A stretch of DNA of 6,054 nucleotides from Novosphingopyxis sp042090735. Its GTDB lineage: Bacteria; Pseudomonadota; Alphaproteobacteria; Sphingomonadales; Sphingomonadaceae. Position numbers and translations under genes: made by a program. The notes under the pieces are model-generated. The model made no database searches, was not told the DNA's origin, and saw only the letters and a list, made by a program, of their open reading frames with translations. Below are positions 1-6,054 of the stretch, piece by piece (position 1 is the stretch's first letter; every line of letters starts with the position of its first letter). The stretch is from contig JBELIU010000176.1 in NCBI GenBank assembly GCA_042090735.1, forward strand, positions 1 to 6,054, in the 5' to 3' direction.

Positions 1-141
1 ACCGATCAGTGGACCGCTCGCGTCTTCATCGCCATCGTCGATGCTGACCGCGACAGTGGCGTCCAGCCTGCTGTCCGTGGCCGGAATGAATTCGAGATTG
101 GCGAGCGCCGTGTTTAACTGGGCGACGCTGCCGGTAAGGCG
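1..141 (-). pseudogene. Remnant of a cadherin-like/Ig-like repeat protein (fragment)
   Basis: Read right to left, this frame gives LTGSVAQLNTALANLEFIP followed shortly by VAVSIDDGDEDASGPLIG. That is the pattern of the cadherin-like repeats found in large secreted or surface adhesins: an 'LTGTvAqlNaALA.l.f.P' half, then a 'v.v.i.DG' strand. The frame stays open to the left edge of the window, so the protein would continue there. To the right it is open to a TGA (complement of 214-216). Between that stop and base 1 there is no ATG, GTG or TTG in frame, and the resemblance fades to the right of about 141. The likeliest reading is a gene that lost its 5' part, leaving a C-terminal or internal piece beside the amylase operon. 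It could also be a chance open frame, or a gene that really starts left of the window. The family call rests on pattern recognition only. Confidence 0.5.
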
Positions 142-177
142 GGCTTGCTGCGCGTGCCGCGCGTCGGCAAGTCCGCC
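138..177 (+). other. Strong hairpin in the leader of the amylase/ED operon
   Basis: An 11-base arm (138-148, GGCGGGCTTGC) pairs with 167-177 (GCAAGTCCGCC). All pairs are Watson-Crick except one, 143 with 172, which is a G-U wobble in + strand RNA but a C-A mismatch in minus strand RNA. An inner 5-bp stem (150-154 with 158-162) closes a three-base loop. No T tract follows on either side, so it is not a typical intrinsic terminator. It ends seven bases before the ribosome binding site and does not cover it. It may be a leader RNA structure, a processing or stability element, or the remnant of an inserted palindrome. The role is unknown. Confidence 0.5.
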
Positions 178-183
178 CGAACC

Positions 184-190
184 GAAGGAG
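184..190 (+). promoter_or_regulatory. Ribosome binding site of the amylase gene
   Basis: GAAGGAG lies seven bases before the GTG at 198. It is the strongest Shine-Dalgarno match of any gene here. It fixes the start at GTG 198, which also gives a complete signal peptide. Confidence 0.8.
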
Positions 191-197
191 TTGCCCT

Positions 198-1610
198 GTG
201 AAGCATCTGACCCTCAGCGCCATCGCGGCCCTTTCCGCCGCTATCGCAGCGCCCGCCGCGGCGCAGGAGATGCGCCCGCCGCTCGATCAGCGCACGCTCG
301 CCGATTATGCGCCCGACCCTTATGTCACGCTGAAGCACGCGCCCTGGACCGAGGAGGCGGTGCTGTATCAGATCAACACCCGGCAGTTCACGAAGGAAGG
401 CACCTTCCGCGCTGCGATCAAGGAGCTGCCGCGCCTCAAGAAGCTGGGCGTCGATATCCTGTGGCTGATGCCGATCCAGCCGATCGGCGAGACGAACCGC
501 AAGGGAACGCTCGGCAGTCCCTATTCGGTGAAGGACTACACCGCGGTGAACCCGGAATTCGGCACCGAGGCCGATCTCAAGGCCTTCATCGATGCCGCGC
601 ATGCGCAGGGCTTTCATGTGATCCTCGATTGGGTGGCCAACCACACAGCCTGGGACCATCCCTGGGTGACGCAGCATCCCGAATGGTATGAGCGGGACTG
701 GAAAGGCGATTTTCACCCCACGCCCTGGTGGGACTGGTCCGATATCATCGATCTGAATTACGATCAGCCCGGCGTGCGCAAGGCGATGACGGAGGCGATG
801 GCCTATTGGGTGCGCGAATTCGATATCGACGGGTACCGCGCCGATGTGGCAGGCTATGTGCCCATCGATTACTGGGAGGGCGTGCGCGCCGATCTGGAGG
901 CGATCCGCCCTGTCTTCATGCTGGCCGAATGGAAATCGTCCGAGCTGACGCGCAAGGCATTCGACGCGGTCTATGCCTGGGAATGGCACAAGACGGCCAA
1001 GGAAGTGGCGCAAGGCAAGGCCGATGCCACAGCCTTCTACGGCTATTATAGCGAGAATGAGAGCGCCTGGCCGGACGAGGCGATGCGGCTTGTTTACATC
1101 GCCAATCATGACAGCAACGCCTGGGAAGGCACGCAGTACGAGAATTTCGGGCCCGCGTTGCCCGCCATGATCGCGCTGAGCTTCACGGGCGAGGGCATAC
1201 CGATGATCTACAACGGTCAGGAGGCCTGCAACGCCAAGCGCCTGGAATTCTTCGAGAAGGACTCGATCGACTGGAGCCAGGCCAAGGACTGCGATTTGGG
1301 CGATCTGTTTGCGCGCCTCATCGCCTTTCGCGACCAGCACCAGGTGCTCCACAACGGGCAGTGGGGAGCGCGCATGATCAAGGTGGAAAACAGCGCGCCC
1401 GAACAGGTGCTCAGCTGGGTGCGCCGCAATGACGATGAACAGGTTTTCGGCGTGTTCAATCTCTCCGGCAAGCCCGTCGAGGTGGATTTTCCGAGCGAAC
1501 TGGAACATGGTCGCTATCGAAGCTTTAAGACCGGCGAGAGCGTCGCTATCGATGCCGGCACCCACATGATCCTTGCACCCTGGGAGTACCAGCTATTCGC
1601 AACGCCATGA
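198..1610 (+). CDS. Exported alpha-amylase family (GH13) glycoside hydrolase
   Basis: A 470-residue enzyme predicted to cleave alpha-1,4-glucans (starch, glycogen or maltodextrins) outside the cytoplasm. Residues 1-22 form a signal peptide: a short basic start, a hydrophobic Ala/Leu core, and a likely cut at AAA|QE. The (beta/alpha)8 barrel shows the GH13 signature regions in order: DWVANH (144-149); DLNY (185-188); GYRAD with the expected nucleophile D216; LAEW with the expected acid/base E244; and NHD with D305 as the third catalytic carboxylate. The last ~90 residues look like the usual C-terminal beta-sandwich, ending in 'APWEYQLF'. The only two cysteines, C344 and C365, lie close together and may form a disulfide, which fits export. 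The protein is compact, with no obvious starch-binding module. The GTG start is preferred over later ATGs because of the good ribosome binding site and the signal peptide. The stop overlaps the zwf start (ATGA, 1607-1610). Exact specificity (alpha-amylase, maltogenic enzyme or other GH13 activity) cannot be told from the sequence. Confidence 0.93.
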   Translation: MKHLTLSAIAALSAAIAAPAAAQEMRPPLDQRTLADYAPDPYVTLKHAPWTEEAVLYQINTRQFTKEGTFRAAIKELPRLKKLGVDILWLMPIQPIGETNRKGTLGSPYSVKDYTAVNPEFGTEADLKAFIDAAHAQGFHVILDWVANHTAWDHPWVTQHPEWYERDWKGDFHPTPWWDWSDIIDLNYDQPGVRKAMTEAMAYWVREFDIDGYRADVAGYVPIDYWEGVRADLEAIRPVFMLAEWKSSELTRKAFDAVYAWEWHKTAKEVAQGKADATAFYGYYSENESAWPDEAMRLVYIANHDSNAWEGTQYENFGPALPAMIALSFTGEGIPMIYNGQEACNAKRLEFFEKDSIDWSQAKDCDLGDLFARLIAFRDQHQVLHNGQWGARMIKVENSAPEQVLSWVRRNDDEQVFGVFNLSGKPVEVDFPSELEHGRYRSFKTGESVAIDAGTHMILAPWEYQLFATP

Positions 1611-3064
1611 ATCCGGACGCGGTCCAGCGCTGCCAGAACCTCATCCTATTCGGTGCCACCGGCGATCTCGCCAAACGCATGCTGCTGCCGTCGCTCTACG
1701 CGCTGCATGCGGATGAACTGATCGCACCGAACCTCAAAATCTTCGGCACTGCGCGCAGCGAGCTGACCGATGACGGGTTCCGCTACATGGCGCGCGAGGC
1801 GCTGGACGAGTTTCTGCCGAAGGACCGCAAGGACGAAGGCACGATCTCCAGCTTTCTGAACCGGCTCTTTTACCAGCCGCTCGACGCTTCCACGATCGAG
1901 GGGTTCGACGATCTGGCGAAGAAGGTGGGCGATATCAGCTGCGGCCTCGCCATCTTTCTCTCCACCGCGCCCTTCCTGTTCGAACCGACGATCAAGGGCC
2001 TGGAATCGGCCGGCCTGGCCGGGGGCAATGTCCGCATCGGCCTGGAAAAACCGCTCGGCACCGATTTCGAAAGCTCCGCGCAGATCAACGACGCGGTCGC
2101 GGCGGTTTTCCCCGAGGCGCGCACGTTCCGGATCGATCATTATCTCGGCAAGGAAACGGTGCAGAATCTGATGGCGCTGCGCTTCGCCAATATGCTGTTC
2201 GAGCCGGTGTGGAATTCGAACAATATCGATCATGTGCAAATCACGGTGACCGAGACAGTGGGTCTGGAAGGGCGCGCCGATTTCTATGACGGCACCGGCG
2301 CACTGCGCGACATGGTGCAGAACCACATGTTGCAGTTGCTCGCCTTGATCGCGATGGAACCGCCGGTCGCTTTCGACGCGACCGCGATCCGCGATGAAAA
2401 GGTGAAGGTGCTGCGCGCGCTCCGTCCCGTGCCCGAAGGCGACAGCGTCACCGGCCAATATAATGATGGCGCCGTGAAGGGTGAGGCGGTCGGCAGTTAC
2501 GAGAAGGATCTGGGCGAATCTTCGGACACCGAAACTTTCGTCGCGCTCAAAGCCCATGTCGACAACTGGCGCTGGCAGGGCGTGCCCTTCTATCTGCGCA
2601 CCGGCAAACGCATGGCCGATCGGCGCAGCGAGATCGTGGTGCAGTTCAAGCCCGTGCCGCATAACATCTTCAGTGCGCGCGATGGACGGCTGGAGGCCAA
2701 CACGCTCATCATTCGCCTGCAGCCGGAGGAATATGTGCGCCTGCTGGTGATGGCCAAGGAGCCGGGGCTGGACCGGGACAAGATCGTGCTGCGCGAAGTG
2801 CCGCTGGACCTGTCGCTCAGCCAGGCCTTTGCCGGCACGCGCCGCCGCATCGCTTACGAGCGGTTGCTGCTCGATCTGGTCGAGGGCGATCAGACGCTGT
2901 TCGTGCGCCGGGACGAGGTGGAGGCGCAGTGGAAGTGGATCGACGCGATCCGCGACAGCTGGAAGAGCAGCGGCAAGACGCCCAAGCCCTATAATAGCGG
3001 TGGATGGGGCCCCAGTGCCGCCATCGCTTTGACCGAGCGTGATGGAGTGAGCTGGCATGATTGA
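1607..3064 (+). CDS. zwf: Glucose-6-phosphate 1-dehydrogenase
   Basis: Cytoplasmic enzyme oxidising glucose-6-phosphate to 6-phosphogluconolactone with NAD(P)+, the entry step of the ED and pentose phosphate routes. At 485 residues it is normal length. The N-terminal Rossmann domain (about 1-180) carries the nucleotide-binding GATGDLAKR (16-24). The substrate site RIDHYLGKE (175-183) includes K182, and the expected general-base histidine is H240 in RDMVQNH. YLRTGKR and RRDEVE further on are also family hallmarks. By alignment from memory to E. coli Zwf, position 18 is Thr instead of Lys while Arg50 is kept. Both positions contact the NADP 2'-phosphate region, so coenzyme preference may be relaxed. 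The start overlaps the amylase stop by four bases. The nearest purine-rich stretch (GGGAG, 1581-1585) is about 20 bases upstream, too far for a good ribosome binding site, so translation probably depends on coupling to the upstream gene. Confidence 0.97.
   Translation: MNPDAVQRCQNLILFGATGDLAKRMLLPSLYALHADELIAPNLKIFGTARSELTDDGFRYMAREALDEFLPKDRKDEGTISSFLNRLFYQPLDASTIEGFDDLAKKVGDISCGLAIFLSTAPFLFEPTIKGLESAGLAGGNVRIGLEKPLGTDFESSAQINDAVAAVFPEARTFRIDHYLGKETVQNLMALRFANMLFEPVWNSNNIDHVQITVTETVGLEGRADFYDGTGALRDMVQNHMLQLLALIAMEPPVAFDATAIRDEKVKVLRALRPVPEGDSVTGQYNDGAVKGEAVGSYEKDLGESSDTETFVALKAHVDNWRWQGVPFYLRTGKRMADRRSEIVVQFKPVPHNIFSARDGRLEANTLIIRLQPEEYVRLLVMAKEPGLDRDKIVLREVPLDLSLSQAFAGTRRRIAYERLLLDLVEGDQTLFVRRDEVEAQWKWIDAIRDSWKSSGKTPKPYNSGGWGPSAAIALTERDGVSWHD
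3044..3047 (+). promoter_or_regulatory. Ribosome binding site of pgl, inside zwf
   Basis: GGAG within the last codons of zwf lies nine bases before ATG 3057. It supports that start even though the gene then overlaps the zwf stop by eight bases. Confidence 0.65.
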
Positions 3065-3752
3065 TCGCAAGCGCTTCGACACGATCGAGCAATTGCAGGA
3101 AAAGGTGGCGGCCGATGTCGCCAAGACGCTTCGCGCAGCCTTGCTGGAGCGCGGGCAAGCGCTGATCGCGCTGTCCGGCGGATCGAGCCCTTTTCCGATT
3201 TACGAGAAGCTGTCGCGCAGCAATCTGGGCTGGAGCAAGATCTCCATCATCCCGGCGGACGACCGCATCGTCGATGAAGATAGCGATCTTTCCAACATCG
3301 CCGCGCTGCGCCGCACCTTCGGGGATACCGGCGCCAACATCATGCCGCTGTTCGAAACCGCCGGGAACGAGGCACAGGCCGCCGTCGAGGCGCGCGGGAT
3401 TGCGGACAAGCTCAACGTCCCGCTTGATATGATTTGGCTCGGCATGGGCAATGACGGCCATTTCGCCAGCGTCTTTCCGGGGCCGGACTATGACACTGCG
3501 TTCGCCCCCCCGGCGCAGGCCAAGGCGGTGCGCGTGCGCCCCGATCCGCTGCCGCCCGAAGCGCCGGTGGCGCGCATCAGCCTGTCGGTGCCGTGCATCT
3601 CCAATGCCCGCTCCATCATCCTTGTGATTTCCGGCAAGGAAAAGCGCGCCACGCTGGATCAGGCGATCGAGCAGGGCGAGGCATCGGAACTGCCGATCGC
3701 CCGCTTCATCGCGCAGCTGAAAACGAATCTCACTGTCTACGAAGGACCGTAA
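3057..3752 (+). CDS. pgl: 6-phosphogluconolactonase
   Basis: Cytoplasmic hydrolase (Pgl/DevB type) opening 6-phosphogluconolactone, the product of Zwf, to 6-phosphogluconate. Its 231 residues match the family's usual length. Visible motifs are ALSGGSSP (38-45), the phosphate-binding loop near the N-terminus; DDR (68-70) followed by a D..SN stretch, a variant of the common DER motif; and LGMGNDGHFASVFPG around H135, which holds the expected catalytic histidine. The C-terminal stretch RISLSVP...ILVISGKEKR is also typical. It is related to glucosamine-6-phosphate deaminases, but the context between zwf and edd and the GMGNDGH form settle the call. It overlaps zwf by eight bases and ends five bases before edd, so the step that removes the lactone is made together with the enzymes before and after it. 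Confidence 0.96.
   Translation: MIDRKRFDTIEQLQEKVAADVAKTLRAALLERGQALIALSGGSSPFPIYEKLSRSNLGWSKISIIPADDRIVDEDSDLSNIAALRRTFGDTGANIMPLFETAGNEAQAAVEARGIADKLNVPLDMIWLGMGNDGHFASVFPGPDYDTAFAPPAQAKAVRVRPDPLPPEAPVARISLSVPCISNARSIILVISGKEKRATLDQAIEQGEASELPIARFIAQLKTNLTVYEGP
3742..3746 (+). promoter_or_regulatory. Ribosome binding site of edd
   Basis: AAGGA in the last codons of pgl, eleven bases before ATG 3758. The spacing is slightly long but acceptable. It supports the short edd start over one reaching back into pgl. Confidence 0.5.
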
Positions 3753-3757
3753 AGCTC

Positions 3758-5578
3758 ATGAGCCTTCACCCCAAAGTCGCCGAAGTCACCGAGCGCGTGA
3801 TCGAAAAGTCGCGCGAGGGACGGGCCCGCTATCTCGACCTGATCGATCGCCAGCAGGATGAAGGCACGCGCCGCTCTGTCCTGAGCTGCGGCAACTTGGC
3901 GCACGCCTTTGCCGCCAGCGGAGAGGACAAGGCGACGATCCGTCAGGCGCGCGCGAGTAATATCGCCATCGTAACCGCCTATAACGACATGCTTTCCGCG
4001 CACGCGCCTTATTATCGCTATCCCGAACAGATCAAGGTGTTCGCACGCGAAAGGGGTGTCACGGCGCAGGTTGCGGGCGGCGTACCCGCGATGTGCGACG
4101 GCGTGACGCAGGGGCAGGACGGCATGGAGCTGTCGCTGTTCAGCCGCGACACCATCGCCTTGGCGAGCGCCGTCGGCCTCAGCCATGCGATGTACGAAGG
4201 CGCGCTGATGCTGGGCATTTGCGACAAGATCGTGCCGGGCCTGCTGATCGCCGCGCTTCGCTTCGGCCATCTGCCTACGATCTTCGTGCCCGCAGGGCCG
4301 ATGCCGTCGGGGCTGGCCAACAAGGAAAAGCAGCGCGTCCGCCAGCTCTATGCGGAAGGCAAGGTGGGCCGCAAGGAACTGCTGGAGGCGGAAAGCGCCA
4401 GCTATCACGGCATGGGCACCTGCACCTTCTACGGCACGGCCAATTCGAACCAGATGATGATGGAAGTGATGGGCCTGCATGTGCCGGGCGCCGCCTTCCC
4501 CAACCCCGGGACCAAGATCCGGCAGGAGCTGACGCGCGCCGCCGTGCACCGCGTTGCCGAAATCGGTGCCGACGGCGATGATTACCGGCCAGTCGGCCGC
4601 GTGGTCGATGAAAAGGCGATCGTGAACGCCATCGTCGGCCTGCTTGCCACCGGCGGATCGACCAATCACACCATTCACATTCCCGCCTTTGCGCGCGCCG
4701 CTGGCATCAGCGTCGACTGGCAGGATTTCAGCGATCTCGCCGATGTGGTGCCGTTGCTCAGCCGCATCTATCCCAACGGCTCTGGAGACGTGAACCATTT
4801 CCAGGCCGCGGGCGGCATGGGCTATGTGATCCGCGAGCTGATCGGCGGCGGCTTCCTGCATCCCGACATCTTGACCGTCTGGCATTCGGACCTGAACGCT
4901 TATGGCGACGAGCCGTTTCTGGTCGATGATGCGCTGGAATGGCGCCCGGCACCGGAAGAGAGTGCCGACGATACGATGCTGCGCCCCGCCGATGCACCGT
5001 TCCAGGCAACCGGCGGCCTTGCGCTGCTCGAAGGCAATCTGGGCCGTTGCATCATGAAGACGAGCGCGGTGGACGAGGACCGCTGGACCATCGAAGCGCC
5101 CTGCCGCATCTTCGAGGAGCAGGACGATGTGCGCACCGCGTTCGAGGCCGGTGAGCTGGACCGCGACGTCGTCGTGGTGGTGCGTCACCAGGGCCCGAAG
5201 GCCAATGGGATGCCGGAGCTGCACAAGCTGACCCCGCCGCTCGGCGTGTTGCAGGACCGCGGGTTTCGCGTCGCCCTCCTCACCGACGGGCGCATGTCCG
5301 GGGCGAGCGGGAAGGTGCCCGCCGCGATCCACCTGTCGCCCGAAGCGCTGGGCGGCGGCCCGATCGGCAAGCTTCGCGACGGCGACATGGTGCGCGTCTG
5401 TGCCCGCCAAGGGGTTGTCGAGGCGCTGGTCGACGCCGCCGAATGGGACGCGCGCGAGAGCGCGCCCGCGCATCTCGGCAATCTCGGCCTTGGCCGCGAG
5501 CTGTTCGGCCTGATGCGCGCCCACGCCGACGAGGCGGAGCTTGGCGGCTCGGCCATGCTGGCAGAAGCGGGGCTGTAG
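3758..5578 (+). CDS. edd: 6-phosphogluconate dehydratase
   Basis: Cytoplasmic iron-sulfur dehydratase of the IlvD/Edd family, turning 6-phosphogluconate into 2-keto-3-deoxy-6-phosphogluconate (KDPG), the committing ED step. At 606 residues it is close to E. coli Edd. From ATG 3758 it aligns from the first residues with known Edd proteins (SLHPKVAEVTERVIEKSRE). The reading frame is open back to 3593, but that stretch lies inside pgl and encodes nothing Edd-like. Family blocks include SCGNLAHAFA (from 43), YNDMLSAH, AMCDGVTQGQDGMELS, CDKIVPGL, GTCTFYGTANSNQMM, ATGGSTNHT, GPKANGMPELHKL and TDGRMSGASGKVP (509-521). C113, C155 and C222 are the candidate cluster ligands. No frameshift or missing block is seen. 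It sits five bases after pgl and three before glk. Confidence 0.97.
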   Translation: MSLHPKVAEVTERVIEKSREGRARYLDLIDRQQDEGTRRSVLSCGNLAHAFAASGEDKATIRQARASNIAIVTAYNDMLSAHAPYYRYPEQIKVFARERGVTAQVAGGVPAMCDGVTQGQDGMELSLFSRDTIALASAVGLSHAMYEGALMLGICDKIVPGLLIAALRFGHLPTIFVPAGPMPSGLANKEKQRVRQLYAEGKVGRKELLEAESASYHGMGTCTFYGTANSNQMMMEVMGLHVPGAAFPNPGTKIRQELTRAAVHRVAEIGADGDDYRPVGRVVDEKAIVNAIVGLLATGGSTNHTIHIPAFARAAGISVDWQDFSDLADVVPLLSRIYPNGSGDVNHFQAAGGMGYVIRELIGGGFLHPDILTVWHSDLNAYGDEPFLVDDALEWRPAPEESADDTMLRPADAPFQATGGLALLEGNLGRCIMKTSAVDEDRWTIEAPCRIFEEQDDVRTAFEAGELDRDVVVVVRHQGPKANGMPELHKLTPPLGVLQDRGFRVALLTDGRMSGASGKVPAAIHLSPEALGGGPIGKLRDGDMVRVCARQGVVEALVDAAEWDARESAPAHLGNLGLGRELFGLMRAHADEAELGGSAMLAEAGL

Positions 5579-5581
5579 GCT

Positions 5582-6054
5582 ATGAAGATCGTCACCGCGG
5601 ATATCGGCGGCACCCATGCCCGCTTCGCCATCGCCGAAGTGGAGGGCGGCAAGGTCGTCTCGCTGGGCGAACCCACCAAGATGCGCGCTGCCGATCACGC
5701 CAGTCTGCAGATCGCCTGGGAAGCGTATGGCGAGACTCTGGACGAGCCGCTGCCGCCTTATGGCGCCATCGCGATTGCCGCGCCGATTCGCAGTGACGCG
5801 ATCAAGTTTACCAACAATCCGTGGATCGTTCGTCCCGCGCTGATGAACGAGCGGCTGAAGCTGAAGCAGCGGGTGCTGGTCAATGATTTCGAGGCGGTGG
5901 CCCATGCCGTCGCCGCCGTCGATGACAGCCAACTGATGCACATCACGGGCCCGGAAGGCCCGCTTCCCGAAGAAGGTGTGATTTCCGTCGTCGGCCCCGG
6001 CACCGGCCTGGGCGTGGCGCTGCTCTATCGGGAGAAGGGCCGGGTGCACGTGTT
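5582..6054 (+). CDS. glk: Glucokinase, N-terminal part (runs off the window)
   Basis: Phosphorylates glucose with ATP to glucose-6-phosphate, the substrate of Zwf at the head of the operon. Translation from ATG 5582 gives 157 codons with no stop before the window end. That is roughly half of a usual bacterial glucokinase of about 320 residues. Family marks are DIGGTHARFA (7-16), the phosphate-binding loop; FTNNPWIV, matching the sugar-binding 'TN..W' block; VNDFEAVAHA with the expected catalytic D102; and VVGPGTGLGV, the second nucleotide/sugar loop. These fit the Glk family of proteobacteria better than ROK kinases. It starts three bases after the edd stop. Only a weak GC-rich purine stretch (AAGCGGGG, 5565-5572) precedes it, so reinitiation after edd is likely. 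Confidence 0.95.
   Translation, partial: MKIVTADIGGTHARFAIAEVEGGKVVSLGEPTKMRAADHASLQIAWEAYGETLDEPLPPYGAIAIAAPIRSDAIKFTNNPWIVRPALMNERLKLKQRVLVNDFEAVAHAVAAVDDSQLMHITGPEGPLPEEGVISVVGPGTGLGVALLYREKGRVHV

Noticed and set aside
1..117. A + strand frame ending in TAA at 115-117, as the tail of an upstream gene
   Set aside because: Its 38 residues resemble nothing I know, while the minus strand of the same bases gives a convincing repeat-domain pattern. It cannot be fully excluded without sequence to the left.
91..118. Possible promoter: TTCGAG, 16-base spacer, TTTAAC
   Set aside because: The -35 match is poor and the -10 only partial. It is the least GC-rich spot upstream of the operon, but not enough to call a promoter.
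41..691. A + strand open frame of 216 codons overlapping the amylase start
   Set aside because: Arg/Ala-rich reading in a different frame from the amylase gene, with no motif.
114..1565. Long open frame on the minus strand under the amylase gene (483 codons)
   Set aside because: A shadow of the GC-rich codon use on the other strand. The translation has no recognisable motif, while the + frame has all GH13 signatures.
1646..3124. Long minus strand open frame under zwf (492 codons)
   Set aside because: His- and Arg-rich translation typical of antisense frames in GC-rich genes. It lies almost entirely under zwf, whose motifs are complete.
3505..3511. Run of seven C in pgl as a slippage or phase-variation site
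   Set aside because: Short for such a role in a GC-rich genome. It encodes ordinary Ala-Pro-Pro residues in a housekeeping enzyme, and the frame is intact.
3593..3757. Upstream extension of edd into pgl
   Set aside because: The extra 55 residues are an out-of-frame reading of pgl. Similarity to Edd starts at ATG 3758, which has its own ribosome binding site.
3737..6049. Very long minus strand open frame under edd and glk (770 codons)
   Set aside because: Length alone is not evidence here. It spans two clear + strand genes and shows the same antisense composition with no domain pattern.

Overview
The window is a tightly packed, GC-rich operon reading left to right (+ strand). It carries the upper Entner-Doudoroff (ED) pathway, headed by a gene for an exported alpha-amylase-family enzyme. 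The order zwf-pgl-edd-glk, the protein sequences, the base composition and the GTG start all suggest an alphaproteobacterium. A sphingomonad (Sphingomonadales, for example the Erythrobacter group) is most likely, but this is inferred from general knowledge, not from a search.

Layout. Bases 1-197 hold no complete gene. The minus strand of about 1-141 reads as a piece of a cadherin-like/Ig-like repeat protein. It has no usable start codon in the window and is probably the broken end of a gene lying to the left. A strong hairpin (138-177) follows, then a good ribosome binding site (184-190). Next come: an exported GH13 hydrolase (198-1610, GTG start); zwf, glucose-6-phosphate dehydrogenase (1607-3064); pgl, 6-phosphogluconolactonase (3057-3752); edd, 6-phosphogluconate dehydratase (3758-5578); and glk, glucokinase (from 5582, cut by the window end). 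Neighbouring genes overlap by 4 and 8 bases or are separated by 5 and 3 bases, so one co-transcribed unit is very likely. No internal terminator is visible.

How it works together. The exported enzyme would release short maltodextrins or glucose from alpha-glucans outside the cytoplasm. After uptake (transporter not in the window), Glk makes glucose-6-phosphate. Zwf oxidises it to 6-phosphogluconolactone, Pgl hydrolyses that to 6-phosphogluconate, and Edd dehydrates it to KDPG. The KDPG aldolase (eda) is not in the window.

Nothing here amounts to an undescribed system. The points most worth a second look are the start-overlap coupling of a secreted glycosidase to zwf, the truncated repeat-protein remnant with a hairpin at its edge, and the cofactor-pocket residues of Zwf.
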